A stretch of DNA of 63,698 bases, taken from the NCBI GenBank assembly GCA_021324635.1, contig JAJPIS010000068.1:1-63698 (forward strand), in the 5' to 3' direction. This document shows positions 55,640 through 63,632 of the stretch, piece by piece. Both the position numbers and the translations under genes were made by a program. Each line of letters begins with the position of its first letter. Within the stretch, counting starts at the first letter, position 1. Below the pieces are notes generated by a model. That model did no database searches and was not told where the DNA came from. It saw only the letters and a list, made by a program, of their open reading frames with translations. The stretch is from Gemmatimonadota bacterium. GTDB lineage: Bacteria > Gemmatimonadota > Gemmatimonadetes > Gemmatimonadales > Gemmatimonadaceae.

Positions 55640-56428
55640 ATGGACAACGATCGGTCCGGCTTCGAATCACCGCGCACGTTTGGATTCATCGCGCTTGGCG
55701 CCGTAGTAGTTGGTTGCGCGCTCTGGGGATGGATAGTGTGGGCCTATCCTACGCTCAACGAGCGCGCCCAGTTCGGCAATTTGTTCGGGGGTATCAATAC
55801 TCTGTTCGCCGCCCTCGCCTTTGCCGCACTGACGGTCACGTTGCTTCTTCAACAGCGCGCCCTAGAGCTGCAACGCTCTCAGCTTGCTGAGCAACACCGA
55901 GAGGTCGAGGAGCAGAATCGGCGCATAGCCCTGCAAGCGTTCGAGAGCATGCTGTTTCAGCTCCTCAGCCTTCACCACGATATTGCCAGCGGGGTGCACA
56001 TCAAGCGATCGCAGAAAGATATGAATGGCCGCGAAGCGCTCCGCACTCTGGCCGATGAGGCGCAAGGCGACGTCGCCAACTATTTGCGCGACCACCAGAA
56101 ATCGCCCGCTATGGAGGTCGTGCAGCAAGGCTACGAGCGCTTTCACCAGCGGTCGCGCGGCGAGTTAGATCACTATTTCCGGAACCTCTATCACATCATC
56201 AAATTCATCGACGGCAGATCACTATCCGATCCGCGACGGTACAGCTCACTGGTACGCGCGCAGCTTTCGCCGGCTGAGCTAATCCTACTGTTCTACAATG
56301 GCCTTAGCCCCTACGGCGAGAAATTCAAGCCACTCATGGAAAAGTACGCTCTGTTGGAACCGTTGCCGGAGAGCGAGATACAGCAGCCAGAACTCAAAGC
56401 GTTGTACCTCCTTTCGGCATACGGCTAG
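55640..56428 (+). CDS. Putative phage abortive-infection protein (AbiC-like)
   Basis: A 262-residue protein with two N-terminal transmembrane helices (FIALGAVVVGCALWGWIVWA, then LFAALAFAALTVTLLLQ) and a coiled-coil stretch rich in Gln/Glu. The cytoplasmic part has FESMLFQLLSLHHDIASGVH, LDHYFRNLYHIIKFIDG, and SSLVRAQLSPAELILLFYNG with KFKPLMEKYALLE. This pattern is that of the putative AbiC family, membrane proteins that abort phage infection. It ends tail-to-tail with polB, the stops overlapping in CTAG, so it may be cargo of the casposon-like element. Confidence 0.82.
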   Translation: MDNDRSGFESPRTFGFIALGAVVVGCALWGWIVWAYPTLNERAQFGNLFGGINTLFAALAFAALTVTLLLQQRALELQRSQLAEQHREVEEQNRRIALQAFESMLFQLLSLHHDIASGVHIKRSQKDMNGREALRTLADEAQGDVANYLRDHQKSPAMEVVQQGYERFHQRSRGELDHYFRNLYHIIKFIDGRSLSDPRRYSSLVRAQLSPAELILLFYNGLSPYGEKFKPLMEKYALLEPLPESEIQQPELKALYLLSAYG

Positions 56429-59394
56429 GCTAGCCGTGTTGCCGGGCCGGGGGTGTCTGACGTCAGCGGAGGTTTCAGCTCGGTGCGCCCCTTTCTCCTC
56501 CACGCTCGTACCGTCCGTACGCTGACGCTACACGCTTGGGCAATAACCGCGGCCGGTGCGCCGGTCAGCGACTCTGGCGACGGCCGGTTCTTCCCGCCCG
56601 TGTAGGTGCTCAGAACTTCGCCCCAATCGCCAACTAACCCTCGCTCGACGGCTTCGAGGCAATTCGACTCCTTCCCGACGAGTCGCATTTCTGATGGCGC
56701 AACATGGCGCCGCTGTAGCAGGCCGCGGGCACTCACCCCGGCCGGCTCACCATCTGGCGCGGCGCTCTTTACTTCGCCGTGCGCCAGAAATTCCGCTTTC
56801 ACATCCGCGAAGGATTTGACGCGGACGAGTCCGGGTAAATAGCTGGGCGCAGTCGTAATCCCATATTCGTTGCCCGAGTAGGCGTCCGTCCAGAGCTGCG
56901 ACGTCCATTCTCTGGGGTCGGTCGAGTACGGTGCGAGCAGATGGAAAGCAGTCGGATCAACGCCTGTCGGATGCCCGAATCGAGCCACTTGGGCGCTCAG
57001 GAGAAAGCCAAATGGCTTGATGCGCTTGGGATACGGCAGATTCGCATATCGGCGCAAGAATCCGCGGAAATAGGCGGGCGAGCTGACGGACAGGCGCGAC
57101 ACGGCTGGGAACTGCAACCAGTCGGGGCTCTCGTGCGGAATCTCGCATTCCTCTGCTAAAATCACTTCCCAGAACGCCTTAGGCCATTCGCCTGCCTGTC
57201 CGCCCGGAATTGGACTCAGCAGGTGTCCGAGGCCGTGCTCCGAGCCCTTCAGAAGCGCAATTGCACCGTCGTCCTTCCAAGCAGCCAGGGCGTAGCGCTT
57301 TGCCGAGATAACGTGCGCGGCTACGTCGCGCTGCCTGCCATCATGAAAATTGACGTCCTCAATGTTTAGGATGGACGGAATGACGGTTGGATCATACGGG
57401 TTGAGTCTCGCAAACGCATCCCGAATGTCGTCGCCCGCTTGCCGGCTCAGCGCCCGCACGGCCGGAATGCGGTCTGTCCTGTCAGCGGTGCCGCCTTCGC
57501 ATTCAATGAGCCCCCCGTGCTCCGAAGCGATGATCCCCATCGAATCGGTATCACAGTACGCATAGCTCCCGTCGCGGTCCGTGACGCGCCGCTCCAAGAG
57601 CGCCAGCATCAAGCGCGCGGCCGACGCAATCAGCGCCGCAATGGGAGGAAAGCAGTACTCGCCCATCTCTTCCGGGGCGTTCGTCCGATGCTCAAACGGC
57701 TCGCCGTGCCCGAAGACACCAATAGTCTCGGTGGTTTCGCTCGGCAGCTCCTCGCGGTTCATCTCGGCGAAGATGCCGTAAAGGCTATTGGCGGTGATCT
57801 TCAGTTGCTGCGCAATGCGGTCCCGTTCGTCGGGCGCGTATGCGCTGGAATTCTTCACACGCACGCGTTCCTCGATCAGCACACGAAAGAAGTCGTCTGC
57901 ACTAGGATCGACCGGAACCTTCCCGCCGAGCATGATCGAATTGAGTCCCGGCTGTGTCCCCTCGCCCACCAGTTTCCAGGCCCGTCGAATCCGAGGCGCT
58001 TTCCCCGTGAGCAACGCCGACGCGTACACGTCAGCCGCCGCGTAGATCAGCGGCGCCGGAGAGGTGAGGCAATTCACTCCGATATTCAACCCCTCGCGCG
58101 TGTCGGAATACTGTCCGCGGACAGGGAGAATATCCCCCTCCGGTTCAATCTCCACGAATGCGCAGAGTTGAGGCCAAAGCCGAGGATCAAAGACGCGCTC
58201 CAGCGATGCGGTCGCGAGCAGTGCCCGGAACGCGTCAGTATAGTCCTCGCATCGAATGCTTTCCGCTGTCAGAATCTTCCATAATCCCAGAAGACAACTC
58301 ACGGTCGGATACATGGACCGGAAATCGACCGTGACCACGGGCACGAGAGAGCGTCGCACGCGACATTCCGCGCGACCCCCGAAAAAGGCCGTCATCGTGC
58401 GTCCGAGATCGACGTCTGAAATAGTGGGCGCTTTCCCGAGCAGCGGGCGGATGCCCATATCCCGTAGCGACGCCTTCGCAATCGATGCAGGCGAATAGGC
58501 TCGCGTCGGCGGAAGCGACAGCCCCAATTGATCAAATGCCACACGCATCTTTGCGAGCAATCCTTGCGTCGCGAGGACATCGGCGCGGTTGTAGTCGATG
58601 TATTCCGCGGTAATGGCACCATGCTCCGCGATGGCAAGCTTGCCATGCGACGTCCCGAACGCTTTACAGGCAGTCGCCAGACTATGACCCGTCCCGCTCA
58701 GCGCGTATGCGAGTGTCCGTAAGTCGGGGAAGTGCCCGCGAAAGGCCGACGGGTTACCGGCCCCTGTTGCCATAGGCAGTGCGAATCCGATAAATGCCCG
58801 CTTACTGTCGATTCTCTTCACGCAGACGCGCGGCCGGTAAGGGTTCTCGCGCCACTCGCCGGACTGCTTGTCCTGATAATCCCAGAGCACGAACGAAAAC
58901 CCGCCGTAAAAGGCGCTACCCCGTGCTTCGCCAGCCTCGACGGCGATGCGCGACAAATCGAACGGGAGATTGAACCCGACAACGAGTCCCCGTAGCTCGA
59001 TCGCGACACGTCGAAATACCTGTTCCATGAACGCGCGGCGGGAAAGTACACCAATCCCGTGCGCTCGGCCGTAGCGCTCTAGCTCCGCGAGTCCGACGGG
59101 GTCCCACTCAGCCAGATCGTCAGCATGGAAAAGTCCTTCCGCAATCAGCGCGAGGCCACCTTGCTGATTCCAGCGGACGGCGCGGTAGCTGCCGAACGTC
59201 AGCCGCTGCACGGCATCTGCCGTCGTTTCCGTATCGAAAACGAGAACGTGCTTCGGCCAGCGCAGAGCAGCGCGAGTAGTGGCACCCCTTGCGGCCGTCG
59301 CCGGACAGGAGGCTTCGGGCGACGCTTTCGCGCCCTCAGCTTGACGCCGCACGGTGTACGCTCGAAGGGCGATCGGAATCGGGGTCGGCTTCAT
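56425..59394 (-). CDS. polB: Family B DNA polymerase of a casposon-like element
   Basis: A 989-residue polymerase. The exonuclease domain has VLVFDTETT (residues 50-58) and GLVVGFNLPFDLSRIAVEAG. Polymerase motif A is VTVDFRSMYPTV near 353, motif B is QLKITANSLYGIFAEM near 535, and motif C is YAYCDTDSMGI near 615. It belongs to the viral/organellar-type PolB group used by self-synthesising elements. The long insert between motifs A and B could hold terminal-protein-region-like sequence. The C-terminus ends in an HTH-like AQACSVSVRTVRAWRRKGR. ATG 59394 overlaps the HNH stop. Codon bias is milder than in the backbone. Confidence 0.93.
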   Translation of the reverse strand: MKPTPIPIALRAYTVRRQAEGAKASPEASCPATAARGATTRAALRWPKHVLVFDTETTADAVQRLTFGSYRAVRWNQQGGLALIAEGLFHADDLAEWDPVGLAELERYGRAHGIGVLSRRAFMEQVFRRVAIELRGLVVGFNLPFDLSRIAVEAGEARGSAFYGGFSFVLWDYQDKQSGEWRENPYRPRVCVKRIDSKRAFIGFALPMATGAGNPSAFRGHFPDLRTLAYALSGTGHSLATACKAFGTSHGKLAIAEHGAITAEYIDYNRADVLATQGLLAKMRVAFDQLGLSLPPTRAYSPASIAKASLRDMGIRPLLGKAPTISDVDLGRTMTAFFGGRAECRVRRSLVPVVTVDFRSMYPTVSCLLGLWKILTAESIRCEDYTDAFRALLATASLERVFDPRLWPQLCAFVEIEPEGDILPVRGQYSDTREGLNIGVNCLTSPAPLIYAAADVYASALLTGKAPRIRRAWKLVGEGTQPGLNSIMLGGKVPVDPSADDFFRVLIEERVRVKNSSAYAPDERDRIAQQLKITANSLYGIFAEMNREELPSETTETIGVFGHGEPFEHRTNAPEEMGEYCFPPIAALIASAARLMLALLERRVTDRDGSYAYCDTDSMGIIASEHGGLIECEGGTADRTDRIPAVRALSRQAGDDIRDAFARLNPYDPTVIPSILNIEDVNFHDGRQRDVAAHVISAKRYALAAWKDDGAIALLKGSEHGLGHLLSPIPGGQAGEWPKAFWEVILAEECEIPHESPDWLQFPAVSRLSVSSPAYFRGFLRRYANLPYPKRIKPFGFLLSAQVARFGHPTGVDPTAFHLLAPYSTDPREWTSQLWTDAYSGNEYGITTAPSYLPGLVRVKSFADVKAEFLAHGEVKSAAPDGEPAGVSARGLLQRRHVAPSEMRLVGKESNCLEAVERGLVGDWGEVLSTYTGGKNRPSPESLTGAPAAVIAQACSVSVRTVRAWRRKGRTELKPPLTSDTPGPATRLA

Positions 59395-59831
59395 GGGGCC
59401 GCCTCCTGCCAAGTGCGCCAGATAGGAAACAAGGCGTCGAGACGCGCCACGAGCGCAATCAGAGATTCCGCAATGCTCGTACACGTCCGGCCAACCGCTG
59501 ACAGGAAGGCGCCGAGCGCGCGAAGGATCGCGGCCAGCTTATGGAGCAGTGTCGGCGGCCGATTGAGCGGCACGCCCGCCTCCCGATAGCCTTCCGTAAC
59601 TTCCGCATGGCAGTTCCGGCAGAGGGGCACCGTGAGGTCGCCATCGTTTGCACGTCCGCACACGTGGTGGGCTTCGAGAATGCTTCGGGGCACCGGCATG
59701 AGCGCGTCTACATTCGCTATGCCGCACAGCAGGCATGTGGGATTCTCGCCGAGCAGCAGTTCCCGCTTGCTGCGACGCGTCTCATTGGCGAGTGGATCAA
59801 TTGGCGGAAGATCTTTTTTGGGGGGCATCAT
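59391..59831 (-). CDS. HNH endonuclease
   Basis: A 146-residue nuclease. CLLCGIANVD, EAHHVCGRANDG and VPLCRNCHAEVTEGY give the two C-x2-C zinc knuckles and the catalytic H-H/N-H order of HNH enzymes. A hydrophobic helical C-terminus follows. ATG 59831 overlaps the upstream HTH gene stop and its own stop overlaps polB, both as ATGA, so it is fixed in a coupled four-gene operon. HNH genes are common companions in casposons. Confidence 0.88.
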   Translation of the reverse strand: MMPPKKDLPPIDPLANETRRSKRELLLGENPTCLLCGIANVDALMPVPRSILEAHHVCGRANDGDLTVPLCRNCHAEVTEGYREAGVPLNRPPTLLHKLAAILRALGAFLSAVGRTCTSIAESLIALVARLDALFPIWRTWQEAAP

Positions 59832-60376
59832 TTGGTTTCACCCGTCGTCAGGGCATAGAGGTCTTCAAAGGACACTTCGCCGGCAAAGGCGAGGCGTTCG
59901 AGCGTCTTGGAATCGGTGATGAACGGGTACGCGATTTTGCCCGTCCGAATCGCCTTCCCTCGGAAGGGCCGGATCGCGCGGCGATCGCCGGTCGTGAGCA
60001 ACCGATTCACGGCCGCCATGTATCGAGCGATGCGGCTCGCCGTCCGTGAGTCGCGTACGGTGAGCTCGGTCAGCCCGCCCGCCGTGACAAACCGTAGTGT
60101 GCGCGGAATGCGGTCGGATTTGGTGGCGACGATCCGCCCGTGCGCGTCCGTCGTGAGCGCCCGTCCGACGTGACGGCGCATCGTGCGCGGCGTCGTGCCG
60201 GCCTCCCGTGCCGCTTTGGTCAGGGAAACCCCGCGGACACGCATGAGGTGGAGCCCTTCGAGGCACCGCTGTTGTGCGAGTTGGGCGCGAAGGCCGGCGG
60301 GCGACGCCTGAGGCGCAGCCGGGCGGGCCCGCGTCCGCTTGGCGCGTCGCAACCCAGCGCGGTCTTTCCCTGGCAC
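59828..60376 (-). CDS. HTH DNA-binding protein of the polB operon
   Basis: A 182-residue basic protein from GTG 60376. CLEGLHLMRVRGVSLTKAAR followed by EAGTTPRTMRRHVGRAL is a resolvase/Hin-like helix-turn-helix. The rest (VRDSRTASRIARYMAAVNRL, RAIRPFRGKAIRTGKIAYPF) is not a known domain. It lies between the excisionase-like HTH gene and the HNH nuclease. It may recognise element ends or regulate the operon. Confidence 0.68.
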   Translation of the reverse strand: MPGKDRAGLRRAKRTRARPAAPQASPAGLRAQLAQQRCLEGLHLMRVRGVSLTKAAREAGTTPRTMRRHVGRALTTDAHGRIVATKSDRIPRTLRFVTAGGLTELTVRDSRTASRIARYMAAVNRLLTTGDRRAIRPFRGKAIRTGKIAYPFITDSKTLERLAFAGEVSFEDLYALTTGETK

Positions 60377-60379
60377 GCA

Positions 60380-60623
60380 TTACCTTCCCCCGCTGGAGCG
60401 GGGCGCCGATGCGCGTTCGGGTTCTTGCCGCCTGCCCTTGACCTGACGTTCTCGGCGGGTCGCCGCGAGTCGATCAACGTCGCCCCTCAGAAACAGGTTC
60501 ACGCCGCCTAACGTCTGCTCCGCAACGGGCAGTTCGCCGCGCTTGTGCATGAGACGGACTGCCCCCCGGCGTGACCCCTAGAATCCAGGCGGCATCGGAA
60601 GCGGTGAGGTACCTCGGTTCCAT
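60380..60623 (-). pseudogene. Excisionase-like HTH gene with a homopolymer frameshift
   Basis: From ATG 60623, after a good ribosome site (AGGAGGG), the sequence reads MEPRYLTASDAAWILGVTPG, the start of a MerR/excisionase-type HTH. At a run of six G (minus strand, near 60570) the frame breaks. Removing one G gives VRLMHKRGELPVAEQTLGGV, then NLFLRGDVDRLAATRRERQ, the expected wing and tail, ending at 60380 just before the next gene. The intact product would be about 80 residues. A sequencing indel is likely, but a phase-variable or programmed shift is possible. Confidence 0.7.
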
Positions 60624-60751
60624 AACACCCTCCTTCTGTGTAATTGTCGCGCCCACATGTAAAGCAGCGCGCCGGACTTTTTGAGCGCTGCTATCATAGC
60701 TGATCAAGTTCCGCCATAGCTAAGCGTCACGCCCATATGTAAATTTGTAGG
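60624..60751. promoter_or_regulatory. Divergent regulatory region with an 18-bp direct repeat
   Basis: This AT-richer 128-bp gap lies between the polB operon and the HTH-cas1 operon. Two near-identical copies of GTCRCGCCCAYATGTAAA lie at 60646-60663 and 60726-60743, exactly 80 bp apart in the same orientation with two mismatches. Copy 2 ends 8 bp before the HTH-cas1 start. A second short repeat (CATAGCT) lies between them. They are good candidates for binding sites of one of the element HTH proteins. Confidence 0.65.
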
Positions 60752-61669
60752 ATGCGCGACCCTACAGCTCCGCTCTCTCCGGAGGAACTTCTTGCGGCGG
60801 CGCGGGCGGAAGGGCTTGAGCTAACGCGGGAGAAACTGCACCGCTGGCGGAAGGCGGGCCTGATGCCGACGCCTGAGCTACGCTCCCTCGGCCGCGGCCG
60901 TGGGAGGGCGGCCCGTTACCAATCCGGCGCCCTTGCTCAGGCGCTGACCATTGGGGCTCTTCTCACGCGCTCGCGCGACTTGGATGCAGCGCGCTGGCTG
61001 CTTTTCCTCGACGGGTTTCCCGTCTCAATGCGGCACCTTCGCAAGCAGCTCGCAGCAGTCATCTCGCCGCAGGTCCGTTTGGCTGAAGACGCGCGCGCTG
61101 CGAGTGACACGGACGACGACGACGTTGCGCAGCGCTACTTGGACAGTCTCGCGCGTGCGGCGGAGAAACGGTCGCCCCGGAACCGACTCGTCAGACAGCT
61201 CGTCGGACCAGCAAACATGCCGACACTGCTCGGCCTTGTGCGTCAGCTCGGAACGGGTACCTACTCGGACGCGAGCCCAGAGGAACGGGCATTGGTCTCC
61301 CGCTTCCTTCCCATGTGGGACAGCGGGGGCCCCACTGCAAGTGAGCTTTCTTGGTTCTCCGAGTTCATAGATTCCGCCCCGTTGGCGGCGGTTCTACATC
61401 AAACAGACGACGAGACGCTTCGGCGTGCGCGATCCGAATTCCTGCGCGCCATTGCGATCTTCAGGGATGTCGCTAGCGCGGTCCCGGGACTTAGCGCGGC
61501 TCTCTCGCTGGAGATGCGCCGCGATCCGGCATGGCCCCGGCCGCTGCTCTTTCTCTACTGGCTCCGTCACCGGGAGAACCCGCAAGTGCGGCAGGCCTTC
61601 GAGGAGCTTGCTGCAGCGGCAGTCAACCTGAGCCTATCTACTCCACATGCCGAGTCGTCCGCTGGCTGA
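60752..61669 (+). CDS. MerR-like HTH protein encoded with cas1
   Basis: A 305-residue protein. The N-terminus (SPEELLAAARAEGLELTREK, LHRWRKAGLMPTPELRSLGR) is a winged-helix MerR-type DNA-binding region, followed by ARYQSGALAQALTIGALL. The remaining 220 residues are helical and unassigned. It ends 23 bp inside the cas1 start, so translation is coupled. It may regulate the divergent promoters or assist the integrase. Confidence 0.72.
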   Translation: MRDPTAPLSPEELLAAARAEGLELTREKLHRWRKAGLMPTPELRSLGRGRGRAARYQSGALAQALTIGALLTRSRDLDAARWLLFLDGFPVSMRHLRKQLAAVISPQVRLAEDARAASDTDDDDVAQRYLDSLARAAEKRSPRNRLVRQLVGPANMPTLLGLVRQLGTGTYSDASPEERALVSRFLPMWDSGGPTASELSWFSEFIDSAPLAAVLHQTDDETLRRARSEFLRAIAIFRDVASAVPGLSAALSLEMRRDPAWPRPLLFLYWLRHRENPQVRQAFEELAAAAVNLSLSTPHAESSAG

Positions 61670-62948
61670 CCTGCGACCGCGCCGGGGCGTGCTGGCGCTG
61701 AGCGGTTACGGGTTGAGGATCACGGTTGAGCGCGGCCATTTGACGGTCACTGACGGCGCCGGCCGCGATCGCCGCCGCGGGCGATTTTCGCGTGTCACGC
61801 CCGAGCTGAGGCGACTGATTATCCGGGGCACTTCCGGAACAATCTCGCTCGACGCTTTGGGCTGGCTTGCAGCAATCGGCGCACACGTCGTGCAGCTCGA
61901 CCACGACGGCGGCCTAGTGGTTGTGAGCGCTACGTCGCGCCTGGATGACGCCCGCCTCCGCCGCGCTCAGGCGCTGGCGGTGTCCTCCGGCGTGGCTCTC
62001 GAGCTGGCGCGCGAGCTGATCGCGGGCAAGATCGCTGGACAGGCCGACGCGCTTGCTACCGTACCGGACGCCGCCGCGGTTGCTGCTGCACTACGGGAGA
62101 CCCTGGCGCATGTTCGGGCGGCACGCACGCTCGATTCGGTGCGTTATGTCGAGGCGCGCGCAGCGTACGCGTACTGGCACGCATGGGCGCCCGTCGAGCT
62201 GCGCTTTCCGCTGAAGCATCTTCCCCGGATACCGAGTCGTTGGCTCAACCTTGGCGACCGACTCTCACCGCTGACAGCGAGCGGTCGGAAGGCCGTGACG
62301 CCGCTCAATGCAATCCTCAATTACTGCTACAGTATCGCCGCGGCCGAAGCACGGATTGCGGTCATTACCGCCGGGTGCGATCCCGGTCTCGGCATTCTCC
62401 ACGCCGATCGTCAGGGCAGGGATTCCCTCGCCTTGGACGTGCTAGAGCCCGTGCGGCCGCACGTGGACGCGTTCGTGCTTCGCCTTGCGACGGAGCACAC
62501 CTTTTCACGTGGCGACTTTTTTGAGAACGCCCAAGGCGTATGCCGCGTGATGCCGCCGCTTGCGCATCACCTTGCCGAGACCGCCGGCCAATGGGCGAAG
62601 CTCTTACAGCCGATCGCACATCGCGTGGGCCGACGCTTTGAGCGGGCAGGCGCGGCGGGTACAGGGGGCGCAAGAAGGGTGGAATTGCGGGCCGACAAAG
62701 CCGCCGGGCCGCTCCCTCTACTCTTGCGGGCACGCCGGCCGATCGCACCTGCCGCCACTGAGTCGGGCCAGAGCAAGCCGAGGCGGCGCTGTCGCCGGTG
62801 CGGAGCGGTTATCCAAACGACCGCCCGCGCGTACTGTACGGCTTGCGTCACGACGCTTCCCGCAATGGCCTCGGCGTATGCATTGCAAGCCCTGTGTCAA
62901 CGGCGGCCAGGAAGTGCACAAAAACGGCGGGTGAAAGTGCACACTTAG
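61647..62948 (+). CDS. cas1: Cas1 homologue, probable casposase
   Basis: A 433-residue Cas1-family integrase. The N-terminal beta domain has LALSGYGLRITVERGHLTVT and LDALGWLAAIGAHVVQLDHD. The catalytic domain has E169 (YVEARAAYAYW), TPLNAILNYCYSIAAAEARI, H252 in LGILHADRQG, and D264/E267 in LALDVLEPVRPH, the full metal-binding set of active Cas1. A zinc ribbon (CRRC ... CTAC) follows at the C-terminus. The last 17 residues, from codon 417, are read from an IS21-type terminus, so the native tail may be lost. No cas2 or CRISPR array is present, and polB lies nearby, favouring a casposon integrase. Confidence 0.9.
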   Translation: MPSRPLADLRPRRGVLALSGYGLRITVERGHLTVTDGAGRDRRRGRFSRVTPELRRLIIRGTSGTISLDALGWLAAIGAHVVQLDHDGGLVVVSATSRLDDARLRRAQALAVSSGVALELARELIAGKIAGQADALATVPDAAAVAAALRETLAHVRAARTLDSVRYVEARAAYAYWHAWAPVELRFPLKHLPRIPSRWLNLGDRLSPLTASGRKAVTPLNAILNYCYSIAAAEARIAVITAGCDPGLGILHADRQGRDSLALDVLEPVRPHVDAFVLRLATEHTFSRGDFFENAQGVCRVMPPLAHHLAETAGQWAKLLQPIAHRVGRRFERAGAAGTGGARRVELRADKAAGPLPLLLRARRPIAPAATESGQSKPRRRCRRCGAVIQTTARAYCTACVTTLPAMASAYALQALCQRRPGSAQKRRVKVHT

Positions 62949-62950
62949 TA
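62895..62950 (-). mobile_element. Putative IS21-family right end
   Basis: The sequence starting TGTCAACGGC at 62895 contains two copies of CGGCGG-N4/5-AAGTGCACA (the AAGTGCACA parts at 62912-62920 and 62935-62943). Repeated subterminal motifs just past istB are typical of IS21 ends. It lies 14 bp beyond the istB stop and forms the last codons of cas1. The exact boundary is inferred. Confidence 0.55.
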
Positions 62951-62963
62951 CGGCGGCGAGCCG

Positions 62964-63632
62964 TCAGCGCGCCACGGCCTCCGGACGTGCGGGACGTCGT
63001 TTGGGGGGTGTGAGTTCCCGGGATTCTCGCCGGGGGTGCAAGACGGTGGCCAGCTCGGCATGGTGTCGCATGCGGTAGCTGTTGCCGCGGATGTTCACAA
63101 TGTGGCAGTGGTGCACGAGCCGGTCGATGAGGGCCGCGGCCATGACCTCGTCCCCTAAGATCTCGCCCCACTCGTCGAAGCCCTTGTTGCTCGTGAGCAC
63201 CGTGCTCGCCGTTTCGTAGCGCCGACTCATGAGCTGAAAGAACAGCATGGCCCCGGTCCGACTGATCGGTAGGTAGCCGATCTCATCGACGATGAGGAGA
63301 CTGGGGAAGACGAGCGTCTTCAAGCGGTGGGCGAGCTGCCCGGCGAGCTGCGCTTCCTCGAGTGAGGTGATCAAGTCGGCGAGCGTGCCGTAGTACACGC
63401 GCCGGCCACTTTGCGCCGCGGCGATCGCGAGGCTGATCGCGAGGTGACTTTTGCCGACGCCAGGCGGCCCCAAGAGAATCACATTCTCTTTTCGCTCGAT
63501 GAAGCCCAGGGTGTGGAGGCTATCGATCTGCTCGCGCTTGAGACTGGGCTGGAAGGTGAAGTCGAAGTCGGCGAGCGTCTTGACGGCCGGGTGTGGAAGA
63601 ACACCCAAATTCGCGCACCCAAAAACACCCAA
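62964..63632 (-). CDS. istB: IS21-family helper ATPase IstB, 5'-truncated
   Basis: IstB is the AAA+ partner of transposase IstA. KTLADFDFTFQPSLKREQID, VILLGPPGVGKSHLAISLAI (Walker A), SLLIVDEIGYLPISRTGAML (Walker B) and HIVNIRGNSYRMRHHAELA are near-canonical. The first 50-60 residues expected before KTLADFDF are missing. They are replaced by an unrelated open frame with no convincing start (TTG 63632 used) that runs on to the window edge. The replaced DNA carries a direct repeat of CACCCAA-N2-TCGCGC. So only the 3' part of the IS is seen here, and istA is not visible in the window. Confidence 0.88.
   Translation of the reverse strand: MGVFGCANLGVLPHPAVKTLADFDFTFQPSLKREQIDSLHTLGFIERKENVILLGPPGVGKSHLAISLAIAAAQSGRRVYYGTLADLITSLEEAQLAGQLAHRLKTLVFPSLLIVDEIGYLPISRTGAMLFFQLMSRRYETASTVLTSNKGFDEWGEILGDEVMAAALIDRLVHHCHIVNIRGNSYRMRHHAELATVLHPRRESRELTPPKRRPARPEAVAR

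Larger units (their letters stand above)
56425..62894. mobile_element. Casposon-like element core (polB, HNH, HTH genes and cas1)
   Basis: The stretch contains a family B DNA polymerase, an HNH nuclease, two HTH proteins, a MerR-like HTH and a Cas1 homologue, in two divergent operons, with no CRISPR repeats or cas2. Casposons are defined by Cas1 plus PolB, with HNH and HTH genes as frequent companions. Ends are not defined: no terminal inverted repeats or target duplication were located. The right side appears interrupted by an IS21-type terminus at about 62895, and the left end lies somewhere left of polB, possibly left of the AbiC-like gene. Confidence 0.75.

Noticed and set aside
56425-59394. 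Pipolin (primer-independent PolB element)
   Set aside because: Pipolins pair PolB with tyrosine recombinases. None is present here, while a Cas1 homologue with full catalytic residues is, which favours a casposon.
60380-62964. CRISPR array or leader near cas1
   Set aside because: No regularly spaced repeat-spacer pattern was seen on either side of cas1. The only repeats are the two 18-bp copies in the promoter and the short IS21-type motifs.
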